Source: Shewanella basaltis
GTDB lineage: Bacteria; Pseudomonadota; Gammaproteobacteria; Enterobacterales; Shewanellaceae
Direction: 5' to 3'
NCBI RefSeq assembly: GCF_023283885.1
Contig: NZ_JAKILA010000001.1
Coordinates: 336,008 to 400,007 of the forward strand
DNA length: 64,000 nucleotides
In this document: piece by piece, positions 53,114 to 63,691 of the stretch
How the letters are laid out: each line of letters begins with the position of its first letter
Position numbering within the stretch: position 1 is the first letter of the stretch
The notes under the pieces: generated by a model
What the model saw: the letters and a program-made list of their open reading frames with translations, nothing else
Told to the model about the DNA's origin: nothing
Databases searched by the model: none
Program-made: the position numbers and the translations under genes

Positions 53114-54295
53114 TTAAACTGCCAACCCGGCGGCAACACCAGATGCCCAGGCCCACTGAAAATTAAACCCGCCTAACCAGCCACTTACGTCCATAACCTC
53201 ACCAATAAAGTACAGCCCAGGAACGTTTTTGGCTTCCATGGTTTTTGATGACAACTCATTAGTATCAACCCCACCTAAGGTCACTTCTGCGGTACGATAC
53301 CCCTCTGTACCATTCATAATAATTGACCAGTGATTTAAACGTTGGGCGAGTTGTTCACGCTCGCCGTGGCCAAGTTGATTTAAGGCTTTATCTAATTGCG
53401 CTTCTTCAAATAAGGCTTCGACTAGACGTTTTGGCAACCAATGACTAAGGGTGTTGCGTAAGCTTTGTTTAGGGTGATTTTTAAGTGCAAGTTCGATTTT
53501 TTCTAACGCGTCTTCGCCTGGCAATAAATTAATTGATATTGCTTCGCCAGCTCGCCAATAGTTTGAAATTTGCAGTATGGCTGGGCCAGACAGTCCACGA
53601 TGGGTAAATAATAGTGCTTCGCTAAACTGGGTGCCATCTTGTGCGGTAATAGTTGCAGGCACAGCAATACCCGACAAGGCTTCAAAGCGCGCTTTTTGCT
53701 CTGCATGCCAAGTAAAAGGCACTAGCCCAGCACTGGTCGGTAACACGGTTAAACCAAATTGTTCGGCAAGTTTATAACCGTATGGCGTGGCCCCCAATTT
53801 GGGCATAGATAATCCGCCGGTGGCCACCACTAAAGACTGGCAGCTTAGATCACCATTACTGGTCGTTAACACAAAGCCGTTGTCGACTTTATTAACCGAT
53901 AAAATGTCAGTACGCAGCTTCACCTTAACGCCTGCCCATTCGCACTCGGTCATTAACATGGTGACAATGTCTTTGGCGGAATCATTACAAAATAACTGAC
54001 CATGATCGCGCTCGTGGTATTCAATACCATGGCGCTCGACCAACTCAATAAAGTCACTGGGGCGATAACGTGCTAATGCCGATTTTACAAAGTGTGGATT
54101 ACCGCAAATAAACTGATGCGGCTCAACCTTTTGATTGGTGAAGTTACAGCGCCCGCCGCCGCTGATCAAAATTTTTCGGCCAGCCTGTTTGGCATTGTCG
54201 AGTACTAACACATCACGACCGCGATAACCCGCAGTGGCAGCACACATTAACCCTGCCGCGCCTGCGCCGATGATGATTACGTCATGATGTTTCAC
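53114..54295 (-). CDS. HI0933/YhiN family flavoprotein (BaiN-like)
   Basis: 393 aa. The N-terminal FAD site is DVIIIGAGAAGLMCAATAGYRGRDVLVLD; GRKILISGGGRCNFTN and the C-terminal NVPGLYFIGEVMDVSGWLGGFNFQWAWASGVAAG are the signatures of HI0933-type NAD(P)/FAD-dependent oxidoreductases. The length is standard. Related enzymes reduce enone-type substrates; the bacterial housekeeping member has no settled role. It is on the same strand as gpsA but follows that gene's terminator. Confidence 0.88.
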   Translation of the reverse strand: MKHHDVIIIGAGAAGLMCAATAGYRGRDVLVLDNAKQAGRKILISGGGRCNFTNQKVEPHQFICGNPHFVKSALARYRPSDFIELVERHGIEYHERDHGQLFCNDSAKDIVTMLMTECEWAGVKVKLRTDILSVNKVDNGFVLTTSNGDLSCQSLVVATGGLSMPKLGATPYGYKLAEQFGLTVLPTSAGLVPFTWHAEQKARFEALSGIAVPATITAQDGTQFSEALLFTHRGLSGPAILQISNYWRAGEAISINLLPGEDALEKIELALKNHPKQSLRNTLSHWLPKRLVEALFEEAQLDKALNQLGHGEREQLAQRLNHWSIIMNGTEGYRTAEVTLGGVDTNELSSKTMEAKNVPGLYFIGEVMDVSGWLGGFNFQWAWASGVAAGLAV

Positions 54296-54344
54296 GCTTT
54301 ACTCCACACAATTTGAATTGATGATTTACGTTGCGCATAAATGC

Positions 54345-54374
54345 AAAAAAGGACGCTATTTTAGCATCCTTTTG
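54345..54374 (-). terminator. Terminator of the secB-gpsA operon
   Basis: On the minus strand AAAGGATGCTA-AAA-TAGCGTCCTTT runs into a T tract, 38 bp after the gpsA stop. Confidence 0.85.
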
Positions 54375-54411
54375 ATTATGTATTCACGGTTATATAAATC
54401 GTGTTGTCATA

Positions 54412-55428
54412 CTATTTTTTGAGTGTCTCTGACTTTTTATCTCGACTGAGTAACTCTTTTGCGGCTTCAACTGGCGCTTTTCCTTGATAAAGCACTTGAT
54501 AGATTTGCTCGGTAATGGGCATTTCTACCCCTAGACGTTTGGCTAAAGTAAACACTTCTTTAGTATTGCGATAACCTTCAACGACTTGACCGATCTCGTC
54601 TTGCGCCGTCATCACATCTTTACCCTGGCCTAATGCCAAACCAAAACGGCGATTGCGCGACTGGTTGTCAGTACATGTTAGTACCAAGTCACCTAAACCA
54701 GCCATCCCCATAAAGGTAGACGCATCAGCACCTAGCGCTTCACCTAAACGGCTTAATTCAACGAGCCCACGGGTAATTAATGCGGTACGAGCATTAGCAC
54801 CAAAGCCGATACCGTCTGACATGCCTGCACCAATGGCAATCACGTTTTTCACTGCGCCGCCAAGCTGAATACCTGTAAAGTCGTCATTCGCATAAACACG
54901 TAAACGCTTTGGACTGTGAAGTAATTCAACTAAATCGTGAGTGAACTGTGGGCAGGTACCTGCAACCGAAATAGCTGTGGGTAAACCTGCTGCAAGCTCT
55001 TTTGCAAACGTAGGCCCAGACAATACCGCTAATGGGTATTGCTCACCCAACTGCTCACGGGCAACATCTTGTAGTAGGCGGCCAGTTTCAGGCTCTAGCC
55101 CTTTTGTAGCCCACACAATACGTGCATCTTCGCGTAATAATGGCTTAGCCTGTTTAAGTACATCACCAAACACATGGCTTGGCACGACCACTAAGATATT
55201 TTTACTTGCTGCGAGCGCTTTGCCTAAATCAGGTTCGATTGCTAAACAATCAGGAAACGCAATACCCGGTAGAAATCGTTCGTTGCTACGGTTATCTGCT
55301 AATACTTGCATGCTTTTAGGATCATGTCCCCAAAGCAACGTCTTATGGCCGTTACTGGCCAAAGAAATAGCAAGGGCGGTGCCATAAGACCCCGCCCCCA
55401 ATACCGTAATTTCGGCAGTGTTACTCAT
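54412..55428 (-). CDS. gpsA: Glycerol-3-phosphate dehydrogenase [NAD(P)+]
   Basis: 338 aa. [22 protein letters not shown] is the Rossmann start; [55 protein letters not shown] (with the catalytic Lys) and [16 protein letters not shown] complete the pattern. GpsA reduces dihydroxyacetone phosphate to sn-glycerol-3-phosphate for phospholipid synthesis. It starts 3 bp after the secB stop, so the two share a transcript, as in E. coli. Confidence 0.96.
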   Translation of the reverse strand: MSNTAEITVLGAGSYGTALAISLASNGHKTLLWGHDPKSMQVLADNRSNERFLPGIAFPDCLAIEPDLGKALAASKNILVVVPSHVFGDVLKQAKPLLREDARIVWATKGLEPETGRLLQDVAREQLGEQYPLAVLSGPTFAKELAAGLPTAISVAGTCPQFTHDLVELLHSPKRLRVYANDDFTGIQLGGAVKNVIAIGAGMSDGIGFGANARTALITRGLVELSRLGEALGADASTFMGMAGLGDLVLTCTDNQSRNRRFGLALGQGKDVMTAQDEIGQVVEGYRNTKEVFTLAKRLGVEMPITEQIYQVLYQGKAPVEAAKELLSRDKKSETLKK

Positions 55429-55431
55429 AAA

Positions 55432-55905
55432 TTATGCTGTTGCTTCTTCAGCTGCAGCAGCTTGACGCTGTTGAACATACTGAGCAAATAGGGCATCAAA
55501 GTTTACTGGCGCTAGGTTTAATTGTGGGAACGTACCACGGCCAACTAAATTACCCACTAATTCACGTGCGTATGGGAACAACACGTTAGGGCAGTATGCA
55601 CCTAAAGAGTGTGCTAGTTGTGGCTCGGTTAAACCCGAAATGGAGAAAATACCTGCTTGCTGTACTTCACATAAGAATGCTGTTTCTTCGCCATTTTTAG
55701 CCGTAACAGTCAGTGATAGAATCACTTCAAACGTGTCGTCAGACAATTTATTGCTGCGAGTGTCTAGGTCTAATTTTACTTCTGGGTTCCATTCTTTTTG
55801 AAAAACAGAAGGGCTGTTTGGCGTTTCAAAAGACAAATCCTTTGTATAAATACGCTGAATGTTGAACTGTGGTGCTTGTGCTTCGTTGTTTGCGACTTCA
55901 GCCAT
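55432..55905 (-). CDS. secB: Protein-export chaperone SecB
   Basis: 157 aa. [57 protein letters not shown], and [38 protein letters not shown] match SecB throughout. The tetramer holds precursors unfolded and passes them to SecA. In E. coli grxC lies between yibN and secB; here that gap is 200 bp and holds no gene. Confidence 0.97.
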   Translation of the reverse strand: MAEVANNEAQAPQFNIQRIYTKDLSFETPNSPSVFQKEWNPEVKLDLDTRSNKLSDDTFEVILSLTVTAKNGEETAFLCEVQQAGIFSISGLTEPQLAHSLGAYCPNVLFPYARELVGNLVGRGTFPQLNLAPVNFDALFAQYVQQRQAAAAEEATA

Positions 55906-56105
55906 AATTTCCTACCTATATATGTGTTATTTAGCTTTTCTGTGCAGCTAATTGTGTTGGGCTTTCGCAACTAATAACAATCATGTGACCCATTATTAGT
56001 GCTATCCCGTAAAGTTGACTTTGTTAAACTCTTCAACAAAATCTGGTTTATAAGCAGTATTAACGCATACCCAATTTGTTAACACTGCATATGTAAAGCG
56101 ATGTA

Positions 56106-56540
56106 TTAACGCTTACTTTTAACTACGGGTAAATTGGCACCCTGCCATTCACCCATGCCACCTTTAAGGTTAAACACGTTTTCAAAACCTTGTTTAATAA
56201 GGAGTTGAGCAGCTTGTGACGATGTCATACCTGAGTTACATACTATTATAATGGGGCTGTTTTTATACTTTTCAAGGCTTGATACTTGATTATTTTTAAT
56301 TTCAGACAAGGTTACATTTAGCGCATCTACAATATGACCTTTCTTAAATTCTTCTTTACCGCGAACATCAATCACTTTGGCATCTTGCTTGTTAACCATA
56401 ATCGTTAACTCTTGATTACCGACGTTTTTAACTTTTGATGTGCTCGACTTAATGACACTCACTACTAGCGCCACAAACAAACCGACCCACGCTAAACTTA
56501 ACATAGGATTAGCTTTAAAAAATTCCATGTACTCTTGCAT
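56106..56540 (-). CDS. yibN: Membrane-anchored rhodanese-like protein
   Basis: 144 aa. The N-terminal FFKANPMLSLAWVGLFVALVVSV is a membrane anchor. The rhodanese domain follows (AKVIDVRGKEEFKKGHIVDALNV) with the active loop VCNSGMTSSQAA carrying the catalytic Cys. It lies upstream of secB on the same strand and divergent from gpmI, as YibN does in E. coli. A role in sulphur transfer or membrane insertion is suggested for the family; the substrate is unsettled. Confidence 0.9.
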   Translation of the reverse strand: MQEYMEFFKANPMLSLAWVGLFVALVVSVIKSSTSKVKNVGNQELTIMVNKQDAKVIDVRGKEEFKKGHIVDALNVTLSEIKNNQVSSLEKYKNSPIIIVCNSGMTSSQAAQLLIKQGFENVFNLKGGMGEWQGANLPVVKSKR

Positions 56541-56780
56541 AATTACTGATTTCTCTGAAAATGACTAAGATGAGATGCCAACGAGTATATCGTTTTGCTA
56601 GGTAGTTTTCATTAGTGAAACACTTAAATAACGTGTTTATTCGTGACCCACACCGCTTTAATGAATGCTTTAGTTGCATCTTGAAAGTTATATGCCTTTT
56701 GCATGCTATCGATAAGTAGTAATATTCATACAATTGAAATTTTATAACACTTCTATTTTTAACTTAAAAGGTACTTGCAA

Positions 56781-58322
56781 ATGACTAAAAAACGTCCTTT
56801 AGCATTACTTATCCTCGATGGCTGGGGTTACCGTGAAGATCCGCAAGACAATGCGGTTTTCCATGCAAACACTCCCGTGCTAGATAAGCTAAATGCCCAA
56901 TATCCTCACAGCTTAATTTCAGGTTCTGGTATTGATGTGGGTTTACCAGACGGCCAAATGGGTAACTCTGAAGTTGGCCATATTAATATCGGTTCTGGCC
57001 GTATTGTGTATCAAGAACTGACTCGTATTAGCAAAGCCATTGACGATCATGAGTTTGAAAAAAACCATGCACTGTGTAATGCAGTAGACAAAGCCATTGC
57101 TAACAACAGTGCTGTCCACATTATGGGGCTATTGTCTCCAGGTGGCGTACACAGCCACGAAGAGCACATTGAAGCCATGTGCCGTATGGCCGTTGAACGT
57201 GGCGCAACTAAAGTGTACTTACACGCATTTTTAGACGGGCGCGATACTCCGCCACGCAGTGCTAAAAACAGCTTAGTGCATTTTGATGAACTGTTTGCGT
57301 CACTAGGGCATGGTCGTACCGCATCAATTATCGGTCGCTACTTTGCAATGGACCGTGATAACCGCTGGGATCGTGTATCACAAGCATACGAACTCATCAC
57401 GCAAGGCAAAGGAAAATTTAGCTATAGCAGTGCACCTGAAGCACTAGAAGCCGCTTATGCCCGTGACGAAAACGACGAATTTGTGTCGGCATCAACCATT
57501 GTTGATAGCCAAGGCCAAGCCGCTGAATTAAACGATAACGATGCACTCATTTTTATGAACTTCCGTGCCGACCGTGCTCGTCAAATTACGCGCTGTTTTG
57601 TTAACCCCGATTTTGACGGTTTTGTTCGTAATAAAACCCCAAAAATCGATTTTGTAATGCTCACCGAATATGCAGCAGACATCAATGCAGCAGTAGCTTA
57701 CCCGTCTGAAGACCTAGTGAACACCTTTGGTGAAACGCTGCAAAACCAGGGTAAAACTCAGTTGCGCATTTCAGAAACTGAAAAATATGCTCACGTCACG
57801 TTCTTTTTTAATGGCGGTAAAGAAGAGCCATTCGAAGGTGAAGATCGCATTTTAATTCAATCACCTAAAGTTGCAACTTACGACTTACAACCAGAAATGA
57901 GCTCAACAGAACTCACTGACAAGCTAGTCGAAGCGATTGAATCAAGTCAGTACGATGTGATTATTTGTAACTACCCTAATGGCGACATGGTTGGCCACAC
58001 AGGTAATTTTGATGCGGCAGTTAAAGCCTGTGAAGCCGTTGATGCCTGTATTGGCCGAGTGGTTGAGGCGTTAGCTAAAGTGGGCGGTGAATGTTTAATT
58101 ACTGCTGACCACGGTAACGCTGAACAAATGACCGACCCATCAACAGGGCAAGCTCATACCGCACACACCAGCGAACTAGTACCATTTATTTATGTTGGCC
58201 GTGACGCCACAATAAAAGATGGTGGACGCTTGAGCGATATCGCGCCAACTATGTTAACCTTGATGGGCCAAAGCATCCCGAAAGAAATGAGTGGACGCTG
58301 TATCATTGACCTTAAAGAGTAA
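56781..58322 (+). CDS. gpmI: 2,3-bisphosphoglycerate-independent phosphoglycerate mutase
   Basis: 513 aa from ATG 56781, with AAAAGG nine bases upstream. The alkaline-phosphatase-like fold shows [18 protein letters not shown] (metal Asp), MGNSEVGH with nucleophile Ser63, [12 protein letters not shown], and [11 protein letters not shown] and [12 protein letters not shown] near the end with metal ligands. It interconverts 3- and 2-phosphoglycerate using manganese. The gene is the first of the gpmI-envC-yibQ run. Confidence 0.96.
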   Translation: MTKKRPLALLILDGWGYREDPQDNAVFHANTPVLDKLNAQYPHSLISGSGIDVGLPDGQMGNSEVGHINIGSGRIVYQELTRISKAIDDHEFEKNHALCNAVDKAIANNSAVHIMGLLSPGGVHSHEEHIEAMCRMAVERGATKVYLHAFLDGRDTPPRSAKNSLVHFDELFASLGHGRTASIIGRYFAMDRDNRWDRVSQAYELITQGKGKFSYSSAPEALEAAYARDENDEFVSASTIVDSQGQAAELNDNDALIFMNFRADRARQITRCFVNPDFDGFVRNKTPKIDFVMLTEYAADINAAVAYPSEDLVNTFGETLQNQGKTQLRISETEKYAHVTFFFNGGKEEPFEGEDRILIQSPKVATYDLQPEMSSTELTDKLVEAIESSQYDVIICNYPNGDMVGHTGNFDAAVKACEAVDACIGRVVEALAKVGGECLITADHGNAEQMTDPSTGQAHTAHTSELVPFIYVGRDATIKDGGRLSDIAPTMLTLMGQSIPKEMSGRCIIDLKE

Positions 58323-58335
58323 ACATTAACTCGTG

Positions 58336-59466
58336 ATGACTCGTTTATTTGTTAAAGCCAGCATTGTTGCTGGCTTTCTAATCCTTTCATTTATGGCAAA
58401 CAGCGCTGATTTGGCTTCTCGTCAATCGGCATTAAAGTCTATTCAAGCACAAATAAACCAGCAGCAAAATTCGCTTAAAGATACCGCCAAACAACGAGAG
58501 AAGCTGGTTGCACTGTTAAAAAGTGATGAGCAAGCCATTGCTAAAGCCGCCCAAAAAGTCAATCAATCGCAAGCCTCACTCGCTGCGGTTAACACAAAAT
58601 TACGCGAATTGGACAAACAACAAGTCGAGCTCGCAAGCCTCAAAAGCACTCAACAAGAAACTTTATCAAAACAATTATCTAGCGCATACCTTGCCGGTAA
58701 TCATGACTATACAAAAATGATGCTAAACCAACAAAACCCGGCAACCGTCGAGCGCATGTTGGCCTACTACCAATTTTTGAATAATGCCCGTATTAAAGCC
58801 ATTAAACAGTTAAAACAAACCAGTATTGATTTAGACAAAGTGAAACAACAGCAAGTGGCTTCACAACAAAAACTCAATGCGTTAGTGATTGAACAAAAAA
58901 AGCAGGCACAACAACTGTCTAAAGAACAAGGCCAACGTAAACAAACCCTAACACAGCTTCAACGAACGTTATCAAGCAAAGGGGCTGAGCTAGAACAGCT
59001 TCAAATTGAAGAAGCCAGCTTAAAACGAATCGTGCAACAAGCCATGGTAGCGTCACAGGCTAACCCAACAATGGACGGTTTAGCTAATCAACGCGGCAAG
59101 TTAAAATGGCCTACTAAAGGCCGTATGAGTAAACGCTTTGGCAGTAGCCGATCAGGGCAAATCGTCTGGAAAGGCAGTGTGTTAGCAGCGCCGGAAGGAC
59201 AAAACATTCATGCTGTGGCATCAGGTAAAGTCATTTATGCTGACTGGCTACGTGGGTTTGGTATGGTATTAGTTATTGACCATGGCAAAGGCTACATGAG
59301 TTTATATGGCCATGCGCAAACCCTGCTTAAAGAACCAGGAGATATGGTTAAAAGTGGAGATTCAATAGCTCTTGTTGGTAGCTCTGGAGGACAGAGTGAA
59401 CCTGGGCTTTATTTTGAAATACGTAACAAGGGAAAAGCCGTCGACCCAGCGTATTACTGCCGTTAA
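58336..59466 (+). CDS. envC: Murein hydrolase activator EnvC
   Basis: 376 aa from ATG 58336 (GTG 58333 also possible); it begins 13 bp after gpmI. Signal peptide TRLFVKASIVAGFLILSFMANSA. Residues 25-230 are two long coiled coils (KSIQAQINQQQNSLKDTAKQREKL, EGASLK-type heptads). The C-terminal LytM/M23 domain has lost its zinc ligands: YGHAQ remains but the HxH position reads LYFEIR. This matches EnvC, which activates the amidases AmiA/AmiB at the division site without cutting murein itself. Confidence 0.92.
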   Translation: MTRLFVKASIVAGFLILSFMANSADLASRQSALKSIQAQINQQQNSLKDTAKQREKLVALLKSDEQAIAKAAQKVNQSQASLAAVNTKLRELDKQQVELASLKSTQQETLSKQLSSAYLAGNHDYTKMMLNQQNPATVERMLAYYQFLNNARIKAIKQLKQTSIDLDKVKQQQVASQQKLNALVIEQKKQAQQLSKEQGQRKQTLTQLQRTLSSKGAELEQLQIEEASLKRIVQQAMVASQANPTMDGLANQRGKLKWPTKGRMSKRFGSSRSGQIVWKGSVLAAPEGQNIHAVASGKVIYADWLRGFGMVLVIDHGKGYMSLYGHAQTLLKEPGDMVKSGDSIALVGSSGGQSEPGLYFEIRNKGKAVDPAYYCR

Positions 59467-59564
59467 ATTGAGTGCCGACTAGCACTGTATTTATAACGTC
59501 GATATTGGCTATAATCGAGCCAACTAAATTAAAACGATAAATCATAAAAAGATAAACTTAACTC

Positions 59565-60323
59565 GTGCGAAACGTAATCATCATCTTAGTTTGCTTGTGC
59601 ATCATTTTACCTGCAAACGCCGCCAAACTGGCCATTATTATCGACGATATTGGTTACAGGCTAACCGACGAAGCCGCATTAACACTCCCTCAAAACATTA
59701 CGTTGTCAGTATTACCCCATACTCCACTGGGCCAAAAACTGGCTAATGATGGGTATAAAAAAGGCCACGAAATTATGTTGCATCTTCCTATGCAGGCATT
59801 AAACGGCAAAGCGTTAGGTCCTGGTGGATTAACCAACGACATGAGTGAGTCGCAAATAAAACAACAACTGCAATCTGCGTTTAAAAGTATTCCTTTTGCT
59901 AAAGGTGCTAACAATCATATGGGCAGTCTGTTAACACAAATGGACGACCCGATGCTTTGGGTTATGCAAAGCCTAAAGCAGCAACAATTGTTTTTTGTTG
60001 ACAGTGTCACCACTAAATACACCAAGGCAAGTGATACGGCCAATAAATTAGGTGTGCCATTGTTGAGACGGGAAGTGTTCTTAGATAATGATGTAAGCCA
60101 GCACGGGTTAGAAAAGCAATTTACTGCAATGATCAAAAAAGCTAAACAACAGAAAAAACTGGTTGCTATAGCGCATCCATATCCTGAAACAATACGCTAT
60201 TTACACGCCAACCTAGATCGTTTAGCAGACAACGGTATTGTGTTAGTACAAGCGTCTCAATTGTTTGATGACATTCATCTTGCCACCTCAAGTCACACTA
60301 ATCCAACTGCAACACTGAAATAG
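59565..60323 (+). CDS. yibQ: Divergent polysaccharide deacetylase family protein
   Basis: 252 aa from GTG 59565. A signal peptide (RNVIIILVCLCIILPANA) precedes KLAIIIDDIGYRLTDEAAL, the DDIGY signature of the divergent polysaccharide deacetylase family. EIMLHLPMQALNGKALGPGGLTNDM and GANNHMGSLLTQMDDPMLWVM supply the other family positions, and LVAIAHPYPETIRYL closes the barrel. It follows envC as in E. coli and is expected in the periplasm, with unknown substrate. Its last 26 bases overlap the end of the convergent nsrR gene. Confidence 0.9.
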   Translation: MRNVIIILVCLCIILPANAAKLAIIIDDIGYRLTDEAALTLPQNITLSVLPHTPLGQKLANDGYKKGHEIMLHLPMQALNGKALGPGGLTNDMSESQIKQQLQSAFKSIPFAKGANNHMGSLLTQMDDPMLWVMQSLKQQQLFFVDSVTTKYTKASDTANKLGVPLLRREVFLDNDVSQHGLEKQFTAMIKKAKQQKKLVAIAHPYPETIRYLHANLDRLADNGIVLVQASQLFDDIHLATSSHTNPTATLK

Positions 60324-60753
60324 ATAAATCAGGCAAGGTTGCAAGAATATCTTCTTTGTTATCAACAATATCTGCTAGCGTATAGTTATCAAGTACAGCA
60401 AGGTATGCCGCAACAGCTTGAGCTAACACACCTTTTAACTTGCAAATAGGGGTAAAACGGCAATAGGGCGACTCGCAGTCAATCGGCGCGAGCGAATGCT
60501 CTAAATTACGTACCAACTGACCTAAATTCAATTCAGCCGCTGTTTTGGCCAGTCTAAAGCCACCGTTTTTCCCCCGAACAGTTTGTAAGTAGCCCAGCCT
60601 TCCTAGCTGATGAATAATTTTTGCAACGTGATTAGACGACAAATCAAATACGCAGGTGACCTCTGCAATCCGAAACAAACTTTCTCGTTCAGGTTGCACT
60701 GCAAGATACATTAAAATACGAATACCAAAATCTGTATATCGTGTCAGTTGCAT
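60298..60753 (-). CDS. nsrR: Nitric-oxide-sensing Rrf2 repressor
   Basis: 151 aa from ATG 60753. MQLTRYTDFGIRILMYLA is the NsrR start; NHVAKIIHQLGRLGYLQTVRGKNGGFRL is the winged helix. The iron-sulphur cysteines are Cys93, Cys98 and Cys104 in IDCESPYCRFTPICKLKG, nearly the same numbering as the cluster ligands of E. coli NsrR. Nitric oxide destroys the cluster and relieves repression of detoxification genes. It follows a small cysteine-cluster gene by 35 bp; no hmp, hcp or nnrS gene is in view. Confidence 0.9.
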   Translation of the reverse strand: MQLTRYTDFGIRILMYLAVQPERESLFRIAEVTCVFDLSSNHVAKIIHQLGRLGYLQTVRGKNGGFRLAKTAAELNLGQLVRNLEHSLAPIDCESPYCRFTPICKLKGVLAQAVAAYLAVLDNYTLADIVDNKEDILATLPDLSISVLQLD

Positions 60754-60788
60754 GGTTTTAATCACTCAAAATAAATAATAGGCAAAGA

Positions 60789-61040
60789 TTAACATGTTGA
60801 AGACTCTAAATCAGTGATCAACCATAAAGCTTGTTCATTTGTTGTGCCACAAACATCGATACTTGCTGCAAATCCACTACAAACATCAGGCCTATCTGGC
60901 TGACCAAAGATCATACATAAATTGTCGTCATTCAATTGAATGCAACGCTCACCAGCCGGCTTACCATTTGGCATTCCAGGAATAGGGCTAGTGATTGAAG
61001 GTGCAATACAACATGCGCCGCAGCCTAAGCGACAATCCAT
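60789..61040 (-). CDS. YkgJ-type cysteine-cluster protein
   Basis: 83 aa. MDCRLGCGACCIAPSITSPIPGMPNGKPAGERCIQL, then NLCMIFGQPDRPDVCSGF, shows the CxxxCGxCC start and later single cysteines of the YkgJ/UPF0153 zinc- or iron-sulphur-binding family. The length is normal. It lies directly upstream of nsrR on the same strand and may be co-transcribed. Function is unknown. Confidence 0.85.
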   Translation of the reverse strand: MDCRLGCGACCIAPSITSPIPGMPNGKPAGERCIQLNDDNLCMIFGQPDRPDVCSGFAASIDVCGTTNEQALWLITDLESSTC

Positions 61041-61283
61041 AAAAAATCCTGCTTATAATAACTAAATCTTATATAAATAAAACAACACCATGCCGACACA
61101 TTTCATAACATTAATAATGCTCACTTAGCTTGAAACACTCGCCAACCTCAGACGCCTTATGTCAATGACTTTTACCTAGCTAAACTGCGGCGTATTTTCG
61201 ATCACACTTTGGCCATTAGGCATTAAACCGACACCAGTCAGAGTGGTACATTTAACACTCTTGCAGAAATAAGGATATTACCA

Positions 61284-62216
61284 ATGAAACGCCCTGTCAT
61301 ATTAGATTGCGATCCAGGCCATGATGATGCCATCTCTCTTATTTTAGCATTAAGCTCAAATAAGCTAGATGTGCTTGCCGTAACAACAAGTGCAGGCAAT
61401 CAAACTCCTGATAAAACCTTAAATAATGCTTTACGCGTGCTCACATTACTTGGTCGACATGATATACCCGTTGCCGCAGGAGCACCTAAACCTTTAGCGC
61501 GCGATTTAATTATTGCAGATAACGTCCATGGTGAATCAGGTCTTGATGGCCCTAAGTTACCCGACCCTGCATTTGCACCAGTCGACCAAACAGCCATTGA
61601 ATTAATGGCACAAAAAGTAAAAAACAGTCCACAACCAGTAACACTTGTCCCCACAGGTCCATTAACCAATATCGCACTTTTTTTAGCAACGCACCCTGAG
61701 CTTCACCATAATATTGACAGCATCGTAATGATGGGAGGTGCTGCTGGTGTCGGCAATTGGACCCCAGCGGCTGAATTTAATATTTTTGTCGACCCAGAAG
61801 CGGCTGACATGGTGTTTAAATCGGGTATACCTATCGTAATGTGCGGGCTTGATGTGACTCATCAAGCGCAAATCATGGATGAAGATATCGAGCGCATAAG
61901 GGCTATCAGCAATCCTATTGCCCTATGCGTTGCCGAACTGCTCGACTTCTTTATGATTTATCATCGAGATCCTAAATGGGGCTTTACTGGTGCGCCACTG
62001 CATGACCCTTGTACTATTGCCTGGTTATTAAACCCGTCATTATTTACCACCGTTGATTGCTGGGTTGGCATTGAAACAAAAGGTGAGCACACGCAAGGAA
62101 TGACTGTTGTGGATCGTTATCAATTAACTGGAAAACCACACAATGCCAAAGTGCTGTTTACTATAAACCGTGAAGGGTTTGTCGACTTTATCGTAGAGCG
62201 TCTAAACGATTACTAA
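61284..62216 (+). CDS. Nucleoside hydrolase (RihA/RihB-like)
   Basis: 310 aa. [20 protein letters not shown] is the calcium and substrate Asp cluster of inosine-uridine nucleoside hydrolases. [41 protein letters not shown] and [19 protein letters not shown] (with the catalytic His) follow in order. It releases ribose and base from nucleosides in the cytoplasm. AAGGAT precedes the ATG. The ribokinase gene follows after 50 bp, so the pair turns nucleosides into ribose-5-phosphate. Base preference (pyrimidine or mixed) is not clear. Confidence 0.92.
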   Translation: MKRPVILDCDPGHDDAISLILALSSNKLDVLAVTTSAGNQTPDKTLNNALRVLTLLGRHDIPVAAGAPKPLARDLIIADNVHGESGLDGPKLPDPAFAPVDQTAIELMAQKVKNSPQPVTLVPTGPLTNIALFLATHPELHHNIDSIVMMGGAAGVGNWTPAAEFNIFVDPEAADMVFKSGIPIVMCGLDVTHQAQIMDEDIERIRAISNPIALCVAELLDFFMIYHRDPKWGFTGAPLHDPCTIAWLLNPSLFTTVDCWVGIETKGEHTQGMTVVDRYQLTGKPHNAKVLFTINREGFVDFIVERLNDY

Positions 62217-62266
62217 CTCATCTATTTTATGCCGATGGATCTAACGACAAACAATAAAGGAGAAAC

Positions 62267-63184
62267 ATGAGTACTTTACTCATCGTTGGCAGCGCTAATG
62301 CCGATCATGTATTAACGTTTGAAAATCTTCCTCAAGCCGGTGAAACCTTATTGTGTCAACAATATCGCCTTGAACTGGGTGGTAAGGGAGCAAATCAGGC
62401 AGTGGCTACGGCACGCTTAAGAAATCCACAGCAAACCGTTTGCTTCATCGCTGCGTTAGGAGATGACAATAATGCTGATATGATGCGCAAAGCTTGGTCA
62501 GAAGACGATATCGATATATCTGGGTGCTATCAAATAGCAAATCAAAGCACCGGAACCGCAATGATTTTTGTTGATCAACAAGGTGAAAACAGTATCGGAA
62601 TCGTCCCTGGTGCAAACACCTGCCTCGGCTCAGAGCATTTTCAGCAACAGCATGCTAAATTTGAGCAAGCGAATTACATGTTAATCCAACTCGAAACCAC
62701 CTTAGACAGTGTTCAATCGGCACTGCAACTTGCCAGACAATATGACTGTACAACCATACTAAACCCAGCTCCAGCAACAGCATTAAGTAAAGAAATACTT
62801 AACTTAGTAGACATTATCACGCCAAATGAGACAGAAGCATTGGCATTAACAGGAGTCGAAGTTAACGATCAATTAAGTGCCTCTAAAGCAGCAGACTATT
62901 TTCATCAACAAGGTGTCAATAGTGTTGTTATTACCCTTGGCAGCAAAGGGGCTTATGTTAGCGAACAAGGTAAAGGCGAAGGCAAAATCATACCCGCTCC
63001 AATCGTTACAGCTATCGACACTGTCGCAGCAGGTGATACATTTAATGGTGCTATGATGGTGGCTTTAGATGAAGGAAAAAGTCTGCAAGAGGCGGTCATT
63101 TTTGCAAATAAAGCCTCATCGATTGCAGTTACCCGTCATGGAGCACAAAGCAGTATCCCATATCGAGATCAGTTAAATGATTGA
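62267..63184 (+). CDS. rbsK: Ribokinase
   Basis: 305 aa. LLIVGSANADHVLTFENLPQAGETL and LGGKGANQAVATARL are the ribokinase start; TILNPAPATAL, TPNETEALALTGV and the anion hole DTVAAGDTFNGAMMVAL with the catalytic Asp complete it. It phosphorylates ribose at O5. AAGGAGA gives a strong ribosome site. It is second in the operon with the nucleoside hydrolase, and a hairpin follows. Confidence 0.93.
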   Translation: MSTLLIVGSANADHVLTFENLPQAGETLLCQQYRLELGGKGANQAVATARLRNPQQTVCFIAALGDDNNADMMRKAWSEDDIDISGCYQIANQSTGTAMIFVDQQGENSIGIVPGANTCLGSEHFQQQHAKFEQANYMLIQLETTLDSVQSALQLARQYDCTTILNPAPATALSKEILNLVDIITPNETEALALTGVEVNDQLSASKAADYFHQQGVNSVVITLGSKGAYVSEQGKGEGKIIPAPIVTAIDTVAAGDTFNGAMMVALDEGKSLQEAVIFANKASSIAVTRHGAQSSIPYRDQLND

Positions 63185-63202
63185 TATCAAGTTCTATACA
63201 AC

Positions 63203-63234
63203 AAAAAGCTTCCTCTAAATGACGAGGCTTTTTG
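63203..63234 (+). terminator. Terminator after rbsK
   Basis: AAAAAGCTTCCTC pairs with GACGAGGCTTTTT with one or two mismatches; the T tract follows, about 20 bp after the stop. Confidence 0.65.
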
Positions 63235-63352
63235 TCATTGCTTAAGCTGATACAAGTAATCGCGGGAGGTGAGGCATGACAAGCCCTCTGCGGTACATAT
63301 AGTGCAGCAAACGGCATTACCACGCTGATTAGATTTTCAAATTTCAAATACG

Positions 63353-63383
63353 AAAAAGGCCTTTGCATTACTGCAAAGGCCTT
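63353..63383 (-). terminator. Terminator of the rRNA operon
   Basis: On the minus strand AAGGCCTTTGCA-GTAA-TGCAAAGGCCTT followed by T residues: a perfect 12-bp stem just after tRNA-Asp. Confidence 0.88.
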
Positions 63384-63393
63384 CATCTTAAGT

Positions 63394-63470
63394 TGGCGGA
63401 GCGGACGGGACTCGAACCCGCGACCCCCGGCGTGACAGGCCGGTATTCTAACCAACTGAACTACCGCTCC
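63394..63470 (-). tRNA. tRNA-Asp (anticodon GTC)
   Basis: 77 nt including an encoded CCA. The acceptor arms GGAGCGG / CCGCTCC pair fully; the anticodon stem-loop is CCGGCCTGTCACGCCGG with GTC; the T arm holds GGTTCGAGTC. It lies after the 5S gene in the same operon, a usual place in gammaproteobacteria. Confidence 0.97.
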
Positions 63471-63571
63471 TTTAGCAAGTTGCTTACGCAGGATGCTAAA
63501 TGCTTTTTAAGTCGCTAGTGTGTCAGCACTATAAGACTTGCTCTTTTGAGCTTCTCTTTCGAGATAATTAG

Positions 63572-63691
63572 GCGCCTGGAAATGACCTACTCTCACATGG
63601 GGAGACCCCACACTACCATCGGCGATACTGTGTTTCACTTCTGAGTTCGGAATGGGATCAGGTGGGACCACAGCTCTATGGTTTCCAGGCA
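63572..63691 (-). rRNA. rrf: 5S ribosomal RNA
   Basis: On the minus strand it starts TGCCTGGAAACC and ends TTTCCAGGCGC, giving the closing stem. The core GTGGTCCCACCTGATCCCAT, CGAACTCAGAAGTGAAAC and CGATGGTAGTGTGGGGTCTC is conserved 5S sequence. Ends are good to one or two bases. Confidence 0.96.
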
